From contig NZ_QMEB01000011.1 in the NCBI RefSeq assembly GCF_012912135.1, positions 1 to 45,681 of the forward strand: 45,681 bases of DNA, written 5' to 3'. Below are positions 1 through 8,067 of this stretch, one piece after another. How positions within the stretch are numbered: the first letter of the stretch is position 1; every line of letters starts with the position of its first letter. The stretch is from Brasilonema bromeliae SPC951. GTDB lineage: Bacteria; Cyanobacteriota; Cyanobacteriia; Cyanobacteriales; Nostocaceae. The notes beneath the pieces were generated by a model that was given only the letters and a program-made list of their open reading frames with translations, did no database searches and was not told where the DNA came from. Made by a program: the position numbers and the translations under genes.

Positions 1-15
1 ATTTTAATACACAAG

Positions 16-48
16 GCAGCAGTGACGCTGAAGCGTCACTGCTGCTTT
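16..48 (+). terminator. Rho-independent-like terminator
   Basis: A perfect 14-bp inverted repeat (16-29 with 32-45) is separated by only 2 nt and followed by TTT. There is no T-run on the other side, so it most likely ends a plus-strand gene left of the window. The perfect stem is seen directly; the function is inferred. Confidence 0.7.
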
Positions 49-160
49 CTATTCACCACTTGATAAATCTACAAATAAGCGTGCTTGGTAATTGAGGCAA
101 TTTAACTTGCTCGCGAGTACCAATGGAAAAAGAATGTAAGCTAAACCTATTCGCTTTTAT

Positions 161-694
161 TTACTTATGTATTTTGTTCTGACTGACTTTGCAACGCTGT
201 GCTTTTCTCCAAGCATGGGGAGTATTTTTATGGTAGCGAAACTGAGAGTAAAAATGATTAAGATTTTGATAGCCTACTTGTAAAGCAATCTGATTAACGG
301 AGTCGTTAGTTGATAAAAGTAAGGCACATGCTTGGGCTATCCGACGCTCAATAATCCAATCATTGACGGTTTTACCAGTAATATTTCGTACTAAGTTGGT
401 TAAGTAAGCTGACGAATAACCAACTGCTTGAGCGACTTCTTTTAGGCTAATACTTTGATGATAATTCAATTCGATAAACTCGAAGACGTCACGCAGTCGG
501 GGAATAGACGGAAATATAAACTGAGGAGTATTTGATTTTTTACTTGACTCAGTTGTAGACAATTTCTCCTGTGCTAGCTGAACACGAACAAGATCATTTT
601 CTGTGCCAATCACTTCAAACCCTGCTGTCTCCAAGCATTTTACTAAGAGATTTTTACTTTCAGGATTCTCATCTATCACTGAAATATTGGTCAT
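161..694 (-). CDS. AraC-family regulator with truncated receiver-like N-terminus
   Basis: This is a 177-aa DNA-binding regulator. Residues about 66-165 form an AraC-type double helix-turn-helix, with features such as SLKEVAQAVGYSSAYLTNLV and a second helix pair around VNQIALQVGYQNLNHFYSQF. Residues 1-45 (MTNISVIDENPESKNLLVK) resemble the first beta-alpha unit of a response-regulator receiver domain, but no phospho-acceptor Asp region or conserved Lys follows; a short linker leads straight to the HTH. In cyanobacteria receiver-AraC fusions are known, so this looks like a shortened version that cannot be phosphorylated. An AGGA ribosome site precedes the ATG. It stands alone, divergent from thrC across about 690 nt. 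Targets are unknown. Confidence 0.85.
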   Translation of the reverse strand: MTNISVIDENPESKNLLVKCLETAGFEVIGTENDLVRVQLAQEKLSTTESSKKSNTPQFIFPSIPRLRDVFEFIELNYHQSISLKEVAQAVGYSSAYLTNLVRNITGKTVNDWIIERRIAQACALLLSTNDSVNQIALQVGYQNLNHFYSQFRYHKNTPHAWRKAQRCKVSQNKIHK

Positions 695-1195
695 TTTTTA
701 TCCTAGTATTTAATAAAGTTTTCACGTGATAAGATTGCATCACCTGTAACTCCTTGTATCTGAAGTTATAAGGTTAAGAAGAAGTTATTAAATGAGCAGT
801 CTAATTTTTGTCACCAGTTACGTATCAGCAAAGTACTTAACGCTTTGCTTTAACTGTCGCAACACGCTAGATATAAGTGTGTTATTACATACTTATACGG
901 CGTGTTTTTAATCCTTATGGATTTGAAAAAATGCGGTGTCCTTTTCAGGAATTGAAAGTGCTACCCTTACACCCATTGGTAAGTAGCCATCTAGCTTGAG
1001 GACAACCAACTTTGTGATTGGTAGTACCAAAAAAGATTATTTCATCCCCACTTTCTATATAGATATGAGTATCAACGACTTATGCACTTAGCTTCATCCC
1101 CATCAGCCCTTAGGCGTCACCAATACCCTACTGATTCTTTTGCTGACTTTTGAATCAGGACTTGCTGAATTCTTCTTCAATAACTATCTTTCACA
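695..1195. other. Intergenic region between the AraC-type gene and thrC element
   Basis: About 500 nt between divergent genes. No convincing ORF, RNA gene or long repeat was seen. It should hold the promoters of the AraC-type gene and of thrC. Confidence 0.5.
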
Positions 1196-1196
1196 G

Positions 1197-1284
1197 GACT
1201 TACGCATAAATAACGTAGTTGCACCCGTTGCGACGTAAGGAAGCAATTTTACAATCTTGTTCTTTAGTAACTCTTGCGTAAGTC
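1197..1284. repeat. Small inverted-repeat element (MITE-like)
   Basis: An 88-bp segment is bounded by perfect 10-bp inverted termini, GACTTACGCA (1197-1206) and TGCGTAAGTC (1275-1284). From general knowledge, GACTTACGCA-like ends recur in cyanobacterial genomes at transposon-derived miniature elements. No transposase is encoded. Identity as a MITE is inferred; the inverted ends are visible. Confidence 0.5.
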
Positions 1285-1297
1285 TTAGTTCCATGAA

Positions 1298-1343
1298 ACC
1301 CGACAAAAAAAGTCGGGTATGTTTGACGAGCAAAAACGCTCGT
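1298..1343 (+). promoter_or_regulatory. Two tandem A-loop hairpins in the thrC leader
   Basis: The first hairpin has a 7-bp stem (ACCCGAC 1298-1304 with GTCGGGT 1312-1318) around a loop of seven A. The second has a 6-bp stem (ACGAGC 1326-1331 with GCTCGT 1338-1343) around a loop AAAAAC. They lie 43-88 nt before the thrC start. No T-run follows either, so they are not simple terminators; they could protect the mRNA or affect translation. Function is unknown. Confidence 0.5.
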
Positions 1344-1385
1344 GGTAACATCAATCCACAGTTGACGGACAACCAGGGAAGACTC

Positions 1386-2690
1386 ATGACACAGGCGACA
1401 ACCAACAACACCCAAGCTACCACTGCCACTTTTAAATCTTTGAAGTGTAAGGAATGTGGTGCGGAGTATGAACTCAAGGCTCTTCATGTATGCGAGTTCT
1501 GCTTTGGTCCATTGGAAGTAACCTACGACTATAGCGCCCTACGCTCCACAGTCACCCGTGAAACAATTCAGGCTGGACCAAACTCCATCTGGCGCTATCG
1601 TAAGTTTTTGCCTGTGGCTAGTGAGAACCCCATTGATGTGGGAACTGGTATGACTCCGTTGGTTCGTTCCCATCGCTTGGCACGTCGCCTTGGTTTAAAT
1701 AAACTGTATATCAAGAATGATGCCGTCAACATGCCCACCCTCAGCTTCAAAGATAGGGTGGTATCAGTTGCGCTCACCCGCGCACGGGAGTTAGGTTTCA
1801 CGACAGTTTCTTGCGCTAGCACTGGTAATCTAGCAAATTCTACTGCTGCTATTGCGGCACACGCTGGTTTAGACTGCTGCGTGTTCATTCCTGCTGATTT
1901 AGAAGCTGGAAAAATTTTAGGTAGCCTGATCTACAGTCCAACCCTCATGGCTGTTAAAGGTAACTACGACCAAGTCAACCGCCTCTGTTCTGAAGTAGCC
2001 AATACACATGGTTGGGGTTTTGTCAATATTAACTTGCGTCCCTACTACTCCGAAGGTTCTAAAACACTGGGCTTTGAAGTAGCAGAACAACTGGGCTGGG
2101 AGCTACCCGACCACATTGTCGCACCTTTAGCTTCTGGTTCACTGTACACAAAAATTTACAAAGGTTTCCAAGAATTTGTAGAACTTGGTTTGGTGGAAGG
2201 AAAGGATGTTAGGTTTAGCGGCGCACAAGCTGAGGGATGTTCACCCATCGCCCAAGCTTATAAAGAAGAACGCGACTTTATCAAGCCAGTCAAACCCAAT
2301 ACCATTGCCAAATCTCTTGCAATTGGTAACCCAGCAGACGGGGTCTATGCTGTAGAACTAGCCAAGAAAACTGGTGGTCATATAGAATCAGTCACGGATA
2401 CCGAAATTATCGAAGGCATTAAGCTCTTGGCAGAAACAGAAGGTATCTTTACAGAAACCGCTGGTGGAACAACTATTGCTGTGCTGAAGAAGTTGGCAGA
2501 AGCTGGTAAAATTAACCCAGATGAAACCACAGTGGTATACATTACTGGCAACGGCTTAAAAACCCAAGAAGCTGTACAAGGTTACATAGGAGAACCTCTG
2601 ACAATTGAAGCGAAACTCGATAGCTTTGAACGAGCGTTAGAGCGTTCCCGGACATTGGATCGCCTAGAATGGCAGCAAGTCTTGGTTTAG
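1386..2690 (+). CDS. thrC: Threonine synthase
   Basis: This PLP enzyme (fold type II) converts O-phosphohomoserine to threonine in the cytoplasm. From the ATG at 1386 it is 434 aa. The frame is open upstream to 1257, but that stretch overlaps the leader hairpins, while AGGGAAG just before 1386 is a good ribosome site. Residues 21-39 hold a CxxC...CxxC zinc-ribbon-like segment (C21, C24, C36, C39). The Schiff-base lysine is K122 in LSFKDR, with a glycine-rich phosphate-binding loop later (TAGGTT). The next gene, 99 nt downstream on the same strand, encodes a CysO-like sulfur carrier. That pairing recalls PLP enzymes that use protein thiocarboxylates, so a side role or different specificity is possible. 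Family assignment is firm; exact substrate is by homology. Confidence 0.92.
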   Translation: MTQATTNNTQATTATFKSLKCKECGAEYELKALHVCEFCFGPLEVTYDYSALRSTVTRETIQAGPNSIWRYRKFLPVASENPIDVGTGMTPLVRSHRLARRLGLNKLYIKNDAVNMPTLSFKDRVVSVALTRARELGFTTVSCASTGNLANSTAAIAAHAGLDCCVFIPADLEAGKILGSLIYSPTLMAVKGNYDQVNRLCSEVANTHGWGFVNINLRPYYSEGSKTLGFEVAEQLGWELPDHIVAPLASGSLYTKIYKGFQEFVELGLVEGKDVRFSGAQAEGCSPIAQAYKEERDFIKPVKPNTIAKSLAIGNPADGVYAVELAKKTGGHIESVTDTEIIEGIKLLAETEGIFTETAGGTTIAVLKKLAEAGKINPDETTVVYITGNGLKTQEAVQGYIGEPLTIEAKLDSFERALERSRTLDRLEWQQVLV

Positions 2691-2711
2691 TCATTAATTA
2701 GTAGTCATTTG

Positions 2712-2753
2712 TCAATTGTCATTTTTCTTTTGTTCTAAACTTATGACAATTGA
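2712..2753 (+). promoter_or_regulatory. Inverted repeat between thrC and the sulfur-carrier gene
   Basis: Perfect 11-bp arms (TCAATTGTCAT 2712-2722 and ATGACAATTGA 2743-2753) with a 20-nt T-rich loop. It is followed shortly by TTTT, so it may be a weak terminator or attenuator between the two genes. It could equally be a dispersed repeat. Confidence 0.4.
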
Positions 2754-2789
2754 TAAGTTTTAACTCCCAATTCACGATTCTCCGAATTT

Positions 2790-3065
2790 ATGAGTGTAAA
2801 AGTTTTAGTTCCCACTGCTCTGCAAAAATTCACCAACAACCAAGCCACCCTAGAATGTAAAGGTGAAACGATCGCACAACTGTTTGACTCTTTAGAAGAA
2901 AACTGTCCTGGTATCAAGTCGCGCTTATGCGATGAAGCTGGACAACCACGGCGGTTTTTGAATCTGTACGTCAATAGTGAAGATATTCGGTTTTTGGATG
3001 GGAAAGATACAGAACTCAAAGATGGTGATGAAGTAAGCATTGTACCAGCTGTGGCTGGAGGCTAG
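2790..3065 (+). CDS. MoaD/ThiS-family sulfur carrier, CysO-like
   Basis: A 91-aa ubiquitin-fold protein ending in the exposed Gly-Gly needed for adenylation and thiocarboxylate formation. From memory of Mycobacterium CysO, the C-terminal half is strikingly alike: [14 protein letters not shown], an acidic DG(D) turn, then a VPAVAGG end. It is also close to CysO in length. CysO donates sulfur to the PLP enzyme CysM to make cysteine; here the neighbour is threonine synthase, also a fold-type-II PLP enzyme. No JAMM protease (Mec-like) or E1-like activating enzyme lies in the window. Alternatives are a MoaD for molybdopterin or ThiS for thiamine, but the sequence fits CysO best. The family is certain, the CysO-like subtype likely. 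Confidence 0.85.
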   Translation: MSVKVLVPTALQKFTNNQATLECKGETIAQLFDSLEENCPGIKSRLCDEAGQPRRFLNLYVNSEDIRFLDGKDTELKDGDEVSIVPAVAGG

Positions 3066-3080
3066 CACCGCTACGCGGAA

Positions 3081-3110
3081 GTCAAAAGTCAAAAGTCAAA
3101 AGTCAAAAGT
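3081..3110. repeat. Heptamer tandem repeat (GTCAAAA)n
   Basis: Four perfect copies of the 7-bp unit GTCAAAA (3081-3108), followed by GT. This is the short tandemly repeated type known from heterocystous cyanobacteria. It abuts a dispersed hairpin repeat at 3111. Confidence 0.85.
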
Positions 3111-3167
3111 GAGCCAGTGCGGTGGACGGGTTCCCCGGCATAAAGCAACTGGCGAACCCCGAAGGGG
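3111..3167. repeat. Dispersed GAGCCAG...CTGGC hairpin repeat, copy 1
   Basis: It begins GAGCCAGTGCGG, has an internal GGGTTCCCC segment, and closes with ACTGGCGAACCCC-GAAGGGG. GCCAGT and ACTGGC can pair as outer arms. A relative lies at 19083-19140 with the same ends, and partial relatives near 5110-5185 and at the right window end. It is non-coding and probably a multicopy chromosomal repeat. Confidence 0.6.
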
Positions 3168-3343
3168 TCAAAATAATTATTTTGAATCAATGACTTTGGA
3201 ATTTGAATTGATTTGTGCTTTAGGAGCAAGGCTTGGGTAGCTTGATAAAGCGATCGCTGTCGAGAGGCGTGGCTGTGTCAAAATGAAAGTGACTTAACCA
3301 CGCTGTGATCTCTCAAACGCAAGACAAAGGATAGAGCTGAGCA

Positions 3344-4036
3344 ATGGCAGAAGAAACAAATCACAATGAAGCTGGGGAAGTTGCTCCCAGCACTGTAGAT
3401 AAGCAGGCTCCCAGTGTCGCTGAAGAACACGCTCCCAGTACAGACTCACCCGAAGCGACAGACATCCCTACAGCAAACGCGCCTGATCCCAAAGCGGCGA
3501 AATCAGAAGCGGATCCCGACGATGCAGCAAAAACAAAGACTGCTGCACCGAAACGCGAGAAGCCAGCTGGTGCAGCAGCTAAAGCCGCCGCAGGAGATCA
3601 GCCAGACGCTAAAGCAGCCGCCGCAGAAGAGAAACCAGCTAAGGCAAAAAAAGAGAAAGCGCCAGCTGTTGAGGATAAGCCATTTGGAGAGTTTATCCAG
3701 CAAGATTATTTACCAGCGGTACAAAAGGCGATCGCCAAAGAAGGAGTGCAAGATTTAGCCCTGAATTTTGCCAAGCAAAAAATTTCCATCGTTGGTTTTG
3801 ACAAGTCTGAGGAATGCTGGCAAATCATCGGTACTTGGCAGAACGGTTTACGTCAATTTAACCTGTATTTTACACAAGAAGATATTCAAGGGAAGAAGGC
3901 TTTTTCCTGCAATGAAGGTAAAAAGCCCAGTACTCTTGAGTCATTCTTAATTGATGAACGTAAAGTCACCCTTGACTTACTCGTTTATGGACTCCTACAG
4001 CGCTTGAACGGTCAAAAGTGGCTGGGAAGAAATTAA
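3344..4036 (+). CDS. DUF2996 protein with Ala/Lys/Pro-rich linker
   Basis: A 230-aa cytosolic protein of unknown function. Residues 1-110 are low-complexity, rich in Ala, Lys, Glu and Pro (runs such as AAKAAAGDQPDAKAAAAEEK), and probably disordered. Residues about 111-230 form a compact domain I recognise as the cyanobacterial DUF2996 family, starting at FGEFIQQDYLPAVQKAI and ending RLNGQKWLGRN. No catalytic motif is evident. An AAAGGA site lies upstream of the ATG. Its 3' end overlaps the stop of the convergent TM2 gene by 4 nt. Confidence 0.8.
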   Translation: MAEETNHNEAGEVAPSTVDKQAPSVAEEHAPSTDSPEATDIPTANAPDPKAAKSEADPDDAAKTKTAAPKREKPAGAAAKAAAGDQPDAKAAAAEEKPAKAKKEKAPAVEDKPFGEFIQQDYLPAVQKAIAKEGVQDLALNFAKQKISIVGFDKSEECWQIIGTWQNGLRQFNLYFTQEDIQGKKAFSCNEGKKPSTLESFLIDERKVTLDLLVYGLLQRLNGQKWLGRN

Positions 4037-4539
4037 TTTAGTTCGTGGAAATGGTAGGTAACGGCTCCAGTCTCGGGGTCGTTGTCTATCTTCACATATC
4101 CTGATTTCAGCAACTCCTTAAAAACAGCTTCCACTTCAGCAAAGTTTGCACCCGTTTCCATAACTGCTTGAGTTACAGTGAGTTGACCTCCCCTTTTTTC
4201 TGCAGCTCTGAGTAATTCCATCGTTAATTTTTCCTGAGGAGAGCGGTAAACTTGCGCCGCAACAGCTGGCTGATTCAAAGGAACACCCAAAGGTGATAAA
4301 CCTGCTTTTGCTCTGAGTCTCATTTGTTGTTCATCTACCATGTTGGGGATAATGAACAAGTCTACAAACTGCCCGATACCAAGCACACCACCAGTTAACA
4401 GCCACAATAAACCCGTCCCGATCTTGCCGTTGTATAAACGGTGCAGTCCGCCCAAGCCAACAAACCAGGCTGCACTCAAGATGTAGGAGACAAGAAGACG
4501 TTCTTGAGTATCTTTACTATTATTGTTTTCTGCTTTCAT
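4033..4539 (-). CDS. TM2-domain membrane protein with C-terminal helical domain
   Basis: 168 aa. Residues 15-70 form a TM2 domain: two membrane helices joined by a short turn, with the hallmark GGLHRLYNGK followed by GTGLLWLLTGG and a second helix ending FVDLFIIP. Residues about 100-165 (LTMELLRAAEKRGGQLTVTQ, then VEAVFKELLKSGYVKIDND) look like a small winged-helix-like domain in the cytoplasm. TM2 proteins have no defined enzymatic role; in bacteria they occur as small accessory membrane proteins. The winged-helix reading is my inference from the helix pattern and the GYVKIDN strand. Confidence 0.8.
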   Translation of the reverse strand: MKAENNNSKDTQERLLVSYILSAAWFVGLGGLHRLYNGKIGTGLLWLLTGGVLGIGQFVDLFIIPNMVDEQQMRLRAKAGLSPLGVPLNQPAVAAQVYRSPQEKLTMELLRAAEKRGGQLTVTQAVMETGANFAEVEAVFKELLKSGYVKIDNDPETGAVTYHFHELN

Positions 4540-5244
4540 CTCGTTTCTATCCCCTCTAATTTATTCTTTCCTAATTACAATTTTCCTACTTTATTTTTTT
4601 CATATCAGGATGTGCTGCCCGAGTTGTCTGATTTGTCATATCACCACCACGACTGAGCAAAGCAAGCGCGTTACAAGCGACGAACGTGATTGGATAGTCC
4701 TCATTTCTAAAATAACTAAACTATAAAAAAATTTACTGGTTTATAATGTCACATTAACCGCAGAAACGATTATGCTGCTATATATTTACAGTATGGTTGG
4801 TTTATGCTTACCTGACGTCACCCAGTGAATTCATTTTGCTGGATGATTTGAGTTCGCATGAGCTTCTATTACAGGCTACACATCCTCAATTGACGATTTC
4901 CAAAAAAATTGAAGTGTTGTTGCAACTCTTAACGTATGAAGTGTCTGTTGTCGCCCTACACCTTGGTACACTTAACAATACGAATATAATACTGTCCTCA
5001 TACTGTGCCTTGTAAGTCCAGTTCTACAGGCTGTGAGGTAGCATTAAGGGAGGATTTTCAACGCCAGATGCTCCACTTGGGGAAACACGCCAGGTCGCAC
5101 AACGGGGGGTACCCCCGCAAGCGACTGGCTCCCCAAGACCGCACTGGCTCCTCGTGCTGGCTCTGGCAAACCCGTAAGGGTAAAAGTATTACTGTTGACT
5201 TTTGCAGGCACTCAAGATAATAAGACACTCGTGGCAATCAAAAC
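4540..5244. other. Intergenic region upstream of acsF
   Basis: About 700 nt. The left half (4540-5000) is AT-rich, with no ORF I would trust. The right part, about 5020-5190, holds GC-rich dispersed-repeat material (CAACGGGGGGTACCCCC, ACTGGCTCC and CTGGCAAACCCGTAAGGGT segments) related to the copies at 3111, 19083 and 45630. The acsF promoter must lie here, but no clear -35/-10 pair was identified. Confidence 0.5.
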
Positions 5245-6321
5245 ATGGTAGATTCCCTCAAAAAACCAGGCTTTGAAGAAATGCGGTCCGGGATTAAAGT
5301 CCCAGCCAAAGAAACCCTACTGACACCCCGATTCTACACGACCGACTTTGATGAAATGGCACGGATGGACATCTCGCCAAACGAGGACGAGTTGAAAGCC
5401 ATTCTCGAAGAGTTTCGTGCAGACTACAACCGCCATCACTTTGTTCGAGATGCCGAGTTTGAACAATCCTGGGATCATATTGATGGGGAAACTCGCCGAT
5501 TGTTCGTTGAATTTCTAGAGCGTTCGTGTACGGCAGAGTTTTCTGGCTTTTTGCTGTACAAAGAACTCGGTCGCCGCTTAAAAGACAAGAGTCCTGTTTT
5601 GGCGGAATGTTTCAACCTCATGTCTCGGGATGAAGCACGTCATGCTGGCTTCTTGAACAAAGCGCTGTCGGACTTCAATCTGGCGCTGGATTTAGGGTTT
5701 TTGACCAAGAGCCGTAATTACACCTTCTTTAAGCCAAAATTTATCTTCTACGCGACTTATCTCTCGGAAAAAATTGGTTATTGGCGGTATATCACAATTT
5801 ATCGCCACTTAGAAGCACATCCAGAAGACCGGGTTTATCCGATTTTCCGCTGGTTTGAGAACTGGTGTCAGGATGAAAACCGCCACGGGGATTTCTTTGA
5901 TGCGATCATGAGATCCCAACCGCAAATGTTAAATGATTGGAAGGCGCGGTTGTGGAGTCGGTTCTTCCTGCTGTCTGTCTTTGCGACGATGTACCTTAAC
6001 GACGTCCAGCGCAAAGACTTCTATGCATCAATTGGTTTAGATGCACGAGAATATGACATCTACGTGATTGAAAAAACCAATGAAACTGCAGGAAGAGTGT
6101 TCCCAGTCATACTGGATGTTGAGCATCCGGAGTTTTATCAGCGGTTGGAAATTTGTGTGAAGAATAATGAGAAGTTGACGGCGATCGCTAACTCAAAGAC
6201 TCCCAAATTCCTGCAATTCTTCCAAAAGCTACCCTATTACATCTCCAACGCTTGGCAGATCTCCCGGTTGTACTTCATCAAACCAATTGATGCTACTAAA
6301 ATCCAAGCAACTGTTCACTAA
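5245..6321 (+). CDS. acsF: Mg-protoporphyrin IX monomethyl ester (oxidative) cyclase
   Basis: This aerobic cyclase forms the isocyclic E ring of chlorophyll, converting Mg-protoporphyrin IX monomethyl ester to divinyl protochlorophyllide with O2. It is membrane-associated and carries a carboxylate-bridged di-iron centre. At 358 aa it is full length. Likely ligands include E98 (CTAEFSG), E130 and H133 ([10 protein letters not shown]), and E211 and H214 ([10 protein letters not shown]). The protein is highly conserved, so assignment is secure. It stands as a single transcription unit with a strong terminator immediately downstream. Cyanobacteria often carry a second, low-oxygen cyclase copy; which of the two this is cannot be told from this sequence alone. 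Confidence 0.97.
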   Translation: MVDSLKKPGFEEMRSGIKVPAKETLLTPRFYTTDFDEMARMDISPNEDELKAILEEFRADYNRHHFVRDAEFEQSWDHIDGETRRLFVEFLERSCTAEFSGFLLYKELGRRLKDKSPVLAECFNLMSRDEARHAGFLNKALSDFNLALDLGFLTKSRNYTFFKPKFIFYATYLSEKIGYWRYITIYRHLEAHPEDRVYPIFRWFENWCQDENRHGDFFDAIMRSQPQMLNDWKARLWSRFFLLSVFATMYLNDVQRKDFYASIGLDAREYDIYVIEKTNETAGRVFPVILDVEHPEFYQRLEICVKNNEKLTAIANSKTPKFLQFFQKLPYYISNAWQISRLYFIKPIDATKIQATVH

Positions 6322-6344
6322 GTTGTAAAGTTTTGCTAAAACTT

Positions 6345-6379
6345 AAGTGGTTCTGTATTATACAGAGCCACTTTTTTTT
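6345..6379 (+). terminator. Terminator of acsF
   Basis: A 13-bp stem (AAGTGGTTCTGTA 6345-6357 with TACAGAGCCACTT 6361-6373, one G-U pair) with a TTA loop runs directly into a long T-run. This is a classic intrinsic terminator, 24 nt after the acsF stop. Confidence 0.92.
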
Positions 6380-6401
6380 ATCAACGCAGAGGCGCAAAAC
6401 A

Positions 6402-7091
6402 ATGAGAAGGCTGTTATCAGCTTTAAGCTTTGGAGTGGGTGTGAATTTGGTTGTGATGGCTACTCCTGTTTTGTGTGATACACCTTCAAAAAATGCCCAG
6501 GATTTAGATATAAGCCCAGAAATTATTAAAAATAGTCCAGTTCTACAACGTTGGCAACATCAAGTGCCTAACGTGTTGGAAGATATTAAGAATGACCCTA
6601 GTTTTCCTACCAAGATACGTCTCGGATCTTCTTACTTTTCTTCTGACGAAGCATTTGGCGTGAATATTGGTGTGGAGGACGTGTTTATTGGTCGTACTAG
6701 TCTAACAGTCAGTGGTGAGTATCAAGCGGCGTTCAATGGTCAACGTCAGGTTTATGGTGCAGACTTGCATTATTATCTGCGTCCTTTGGGTAGCTACATC
6801 AATATTACACCTGTGGTAGGCTATCGGCATCTGGAAATTAACAGCTACTCCACAGATGGAGTGAATCTTGGTGCGAAACTGTTGTTGGTATTGTCTCGCG
6901 GTGGTGCAGGAGATATTTCTTTAACCCAGAGTTGGATTGCTCCGGGTACTGGAGAAGAAGTTGGTTTAACAACAATATCAGTCGGTTATGCTCTCACTCA
7001 GAATATACGTATATCCACAGATATCGAACAGCAAAATAGTAAACAAAATAAAGAGACTCGCTTGGGTATAGTTTTTGAGTGGATGCCTTAA
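6402..7091 (+). CDS. Exported beta-rich protein of unknown function
   Basis: 229 aa from the ATG at 6402. The frame is open upstream to 6333, but that would start inside the acsF terminator. Residues 1-25 are a signal peptide (RRLLSALSFGVGVNLVVMAT, cleavage near VLC-DT). The mature part, from about residue 60, alternates short strands (TKIRLGSSYF, VNIGVEDVFIG, TSLTVSGEYQAAF, LGAKLLLVLS) and ends ETRLGIVFEW. This pattern fits a small outer-membrane barrel or surface beta-sandwich. No family was recognised. A barrel is inferred from amphipathic alternation only. Confidence 0.75.
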   Translation: MRRLLSALSFGVGVNLVVMATPVLCDTPSKNAQDLDISPEIIKNSPVLQRWQHQVPNVLEDIKNDPSFPTKIRLGSSYFSSDEAFGVNIGVEDVFIGRTSLTVSGEYQAAFNGQRQVYGADLHYYLRPLGSYINITPVVGYRHLEINSYSTDGVNLGAKLLLVLSRGGAGDISLTQSWIAPGTGEEVGLTTISVGYALTQNIRISTDIEQQNSKQNKETRLGIVFEWMP

Positions 7092-7124
7092 AATCAGCTT
7101 GCTTGTAGGAGCTATTTTACTTTT

Positions 7125-7676
7125 CTAGTGGTATCGATTCATAAATCCAGCAACTTTGGCTTTGTGTAATCCGTAACTCTCATTCCATTTACAGCTGCGA
7201 CAATGAAACCTAATTTTGTTGAGTGATTCCCACTCGATAAAGGATAGTTGTTTAATGTTGCAGACAGGACAAATATCGTATTGAGCAATTAAAACAAGCT
7301 TAGAAACCACTGCAATTAAATCGTCAGGATCAAATGGTTTAACTAATCTTATAGAAAATCCTGCATCAAGAGCAAGAGCGCCTGCTTCTTCAGAGGCGTG
7401 TGCTGTTAAAGCGATTGCAGGAATCTGGCTAACCGTCAGAGCAAGGTTTCTAACTTTTTGAATCAGCGAATAACCATCCTCACCAGGCATGGCAATATCG
7501 CTAATCAGAATATTCGGCTTGAACTGCGTAATTGCTTCAAGGGCTTCACCTGCTGATGTAACCGCAATCACTTGAACGTTGTACTCTTCAAAAATAACCT
7601 TTATCAAATCAAGATTATCGGTATCATCATCTACCACCAGCACCCGCAACCCATCCAACAATTGTGGAGTGTCCAT
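7125..7676 (-). CDS. Response regulator with C-terminal four-cysteine zinc-ribbon-like tail
   Basis: 183 aa. Residues 10-128 form a receiver domain with an acidic pocket in VVDDDTDN, phospho-acceptor D60 in LISDIAMPGEDGY, the conserved T/A region (ALTAHA) and K113 in VKPFDPDD. Residues 134-170 carry CPVC (C136, C139) and CRSC (C159, C162) about 20 residues apart, typical of a zinc ribbon. There is no classical HTH. The partner kinase is not adjacent; the nearest kinase gene is over 20 kb away. Output could be protein-protein or nucleic-acid binding through the ribbon. The receiver is certain; the metal site is inferred from the cysteine spacing. Confidence 0.88.
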   Translation of the reverse strand: MDTPQLLDGLRVLVVDDDTDNLDLIKVIFEEYNVQVIAVTSAGEALEAITQFKPNILISDIAMPGEDGYSLIQKVRNLALTVSQIPAIALTAHASEEAGALALDAGFSIRLVKPFDPDDLIAVVSKLVLIAQYDICPVCNIKQLSFIEWESLNKIRFHCRSCKWNESYGLHKAKVAGFMNRYH

Positions 7677-8067
7677 ACGCCTAAACTCTACTCTTAATGT
7701 GCTTGCTTATGTTGAAAACCGTAATTTTGCTTATGATTTCTTATCATTTCATAAGCTTTTATTAATTTTAGTGAGTTTTCTTATTATTTTGTATGAGATT
7801 GACTAGATTTATCTATCAACAGGATGATGAATATAGAAAGAGGAAGAAAAGTTAAGATTTTCTTAATATTTTAGAGGTCAAGAGAATTTGAAGTTAGGGT
7901 ATAAAATTCTAAATTCCCAATTGTGAGCCTTTCACGCTTCGATAGCAGTTATCAGTTATCAGTTATCAGTATTTGTTTCCCATAACCTTGGTCAGTATTC
8001 ACTGTTAAGAGTTCCCTGTTCCCTGTACAATTATGATCACCAATCTTTCATTAAGGGGTGTAAAGCC
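7677..8067. other. Intergenic region with heptamer repeat upstream of the ccmK-like gene
   Basis: About 390 nt. It is AT-rich. From 7946 to 7970 the 7-mer CAGTTAT is repeated 3.6 times, and further on there is a short GTTCCCTGTTCCCTG stretch. It ends in AAGGGG, the ribosome site of the ccmK-like gene. No ORF seen. Confidence 0.6.

Noticed and set aside
3040-3240. 66-aa frame over the heptamer array
   Set aside because: Translation of repeat DNA, with KSKVKSQKSKV-type low complexity.
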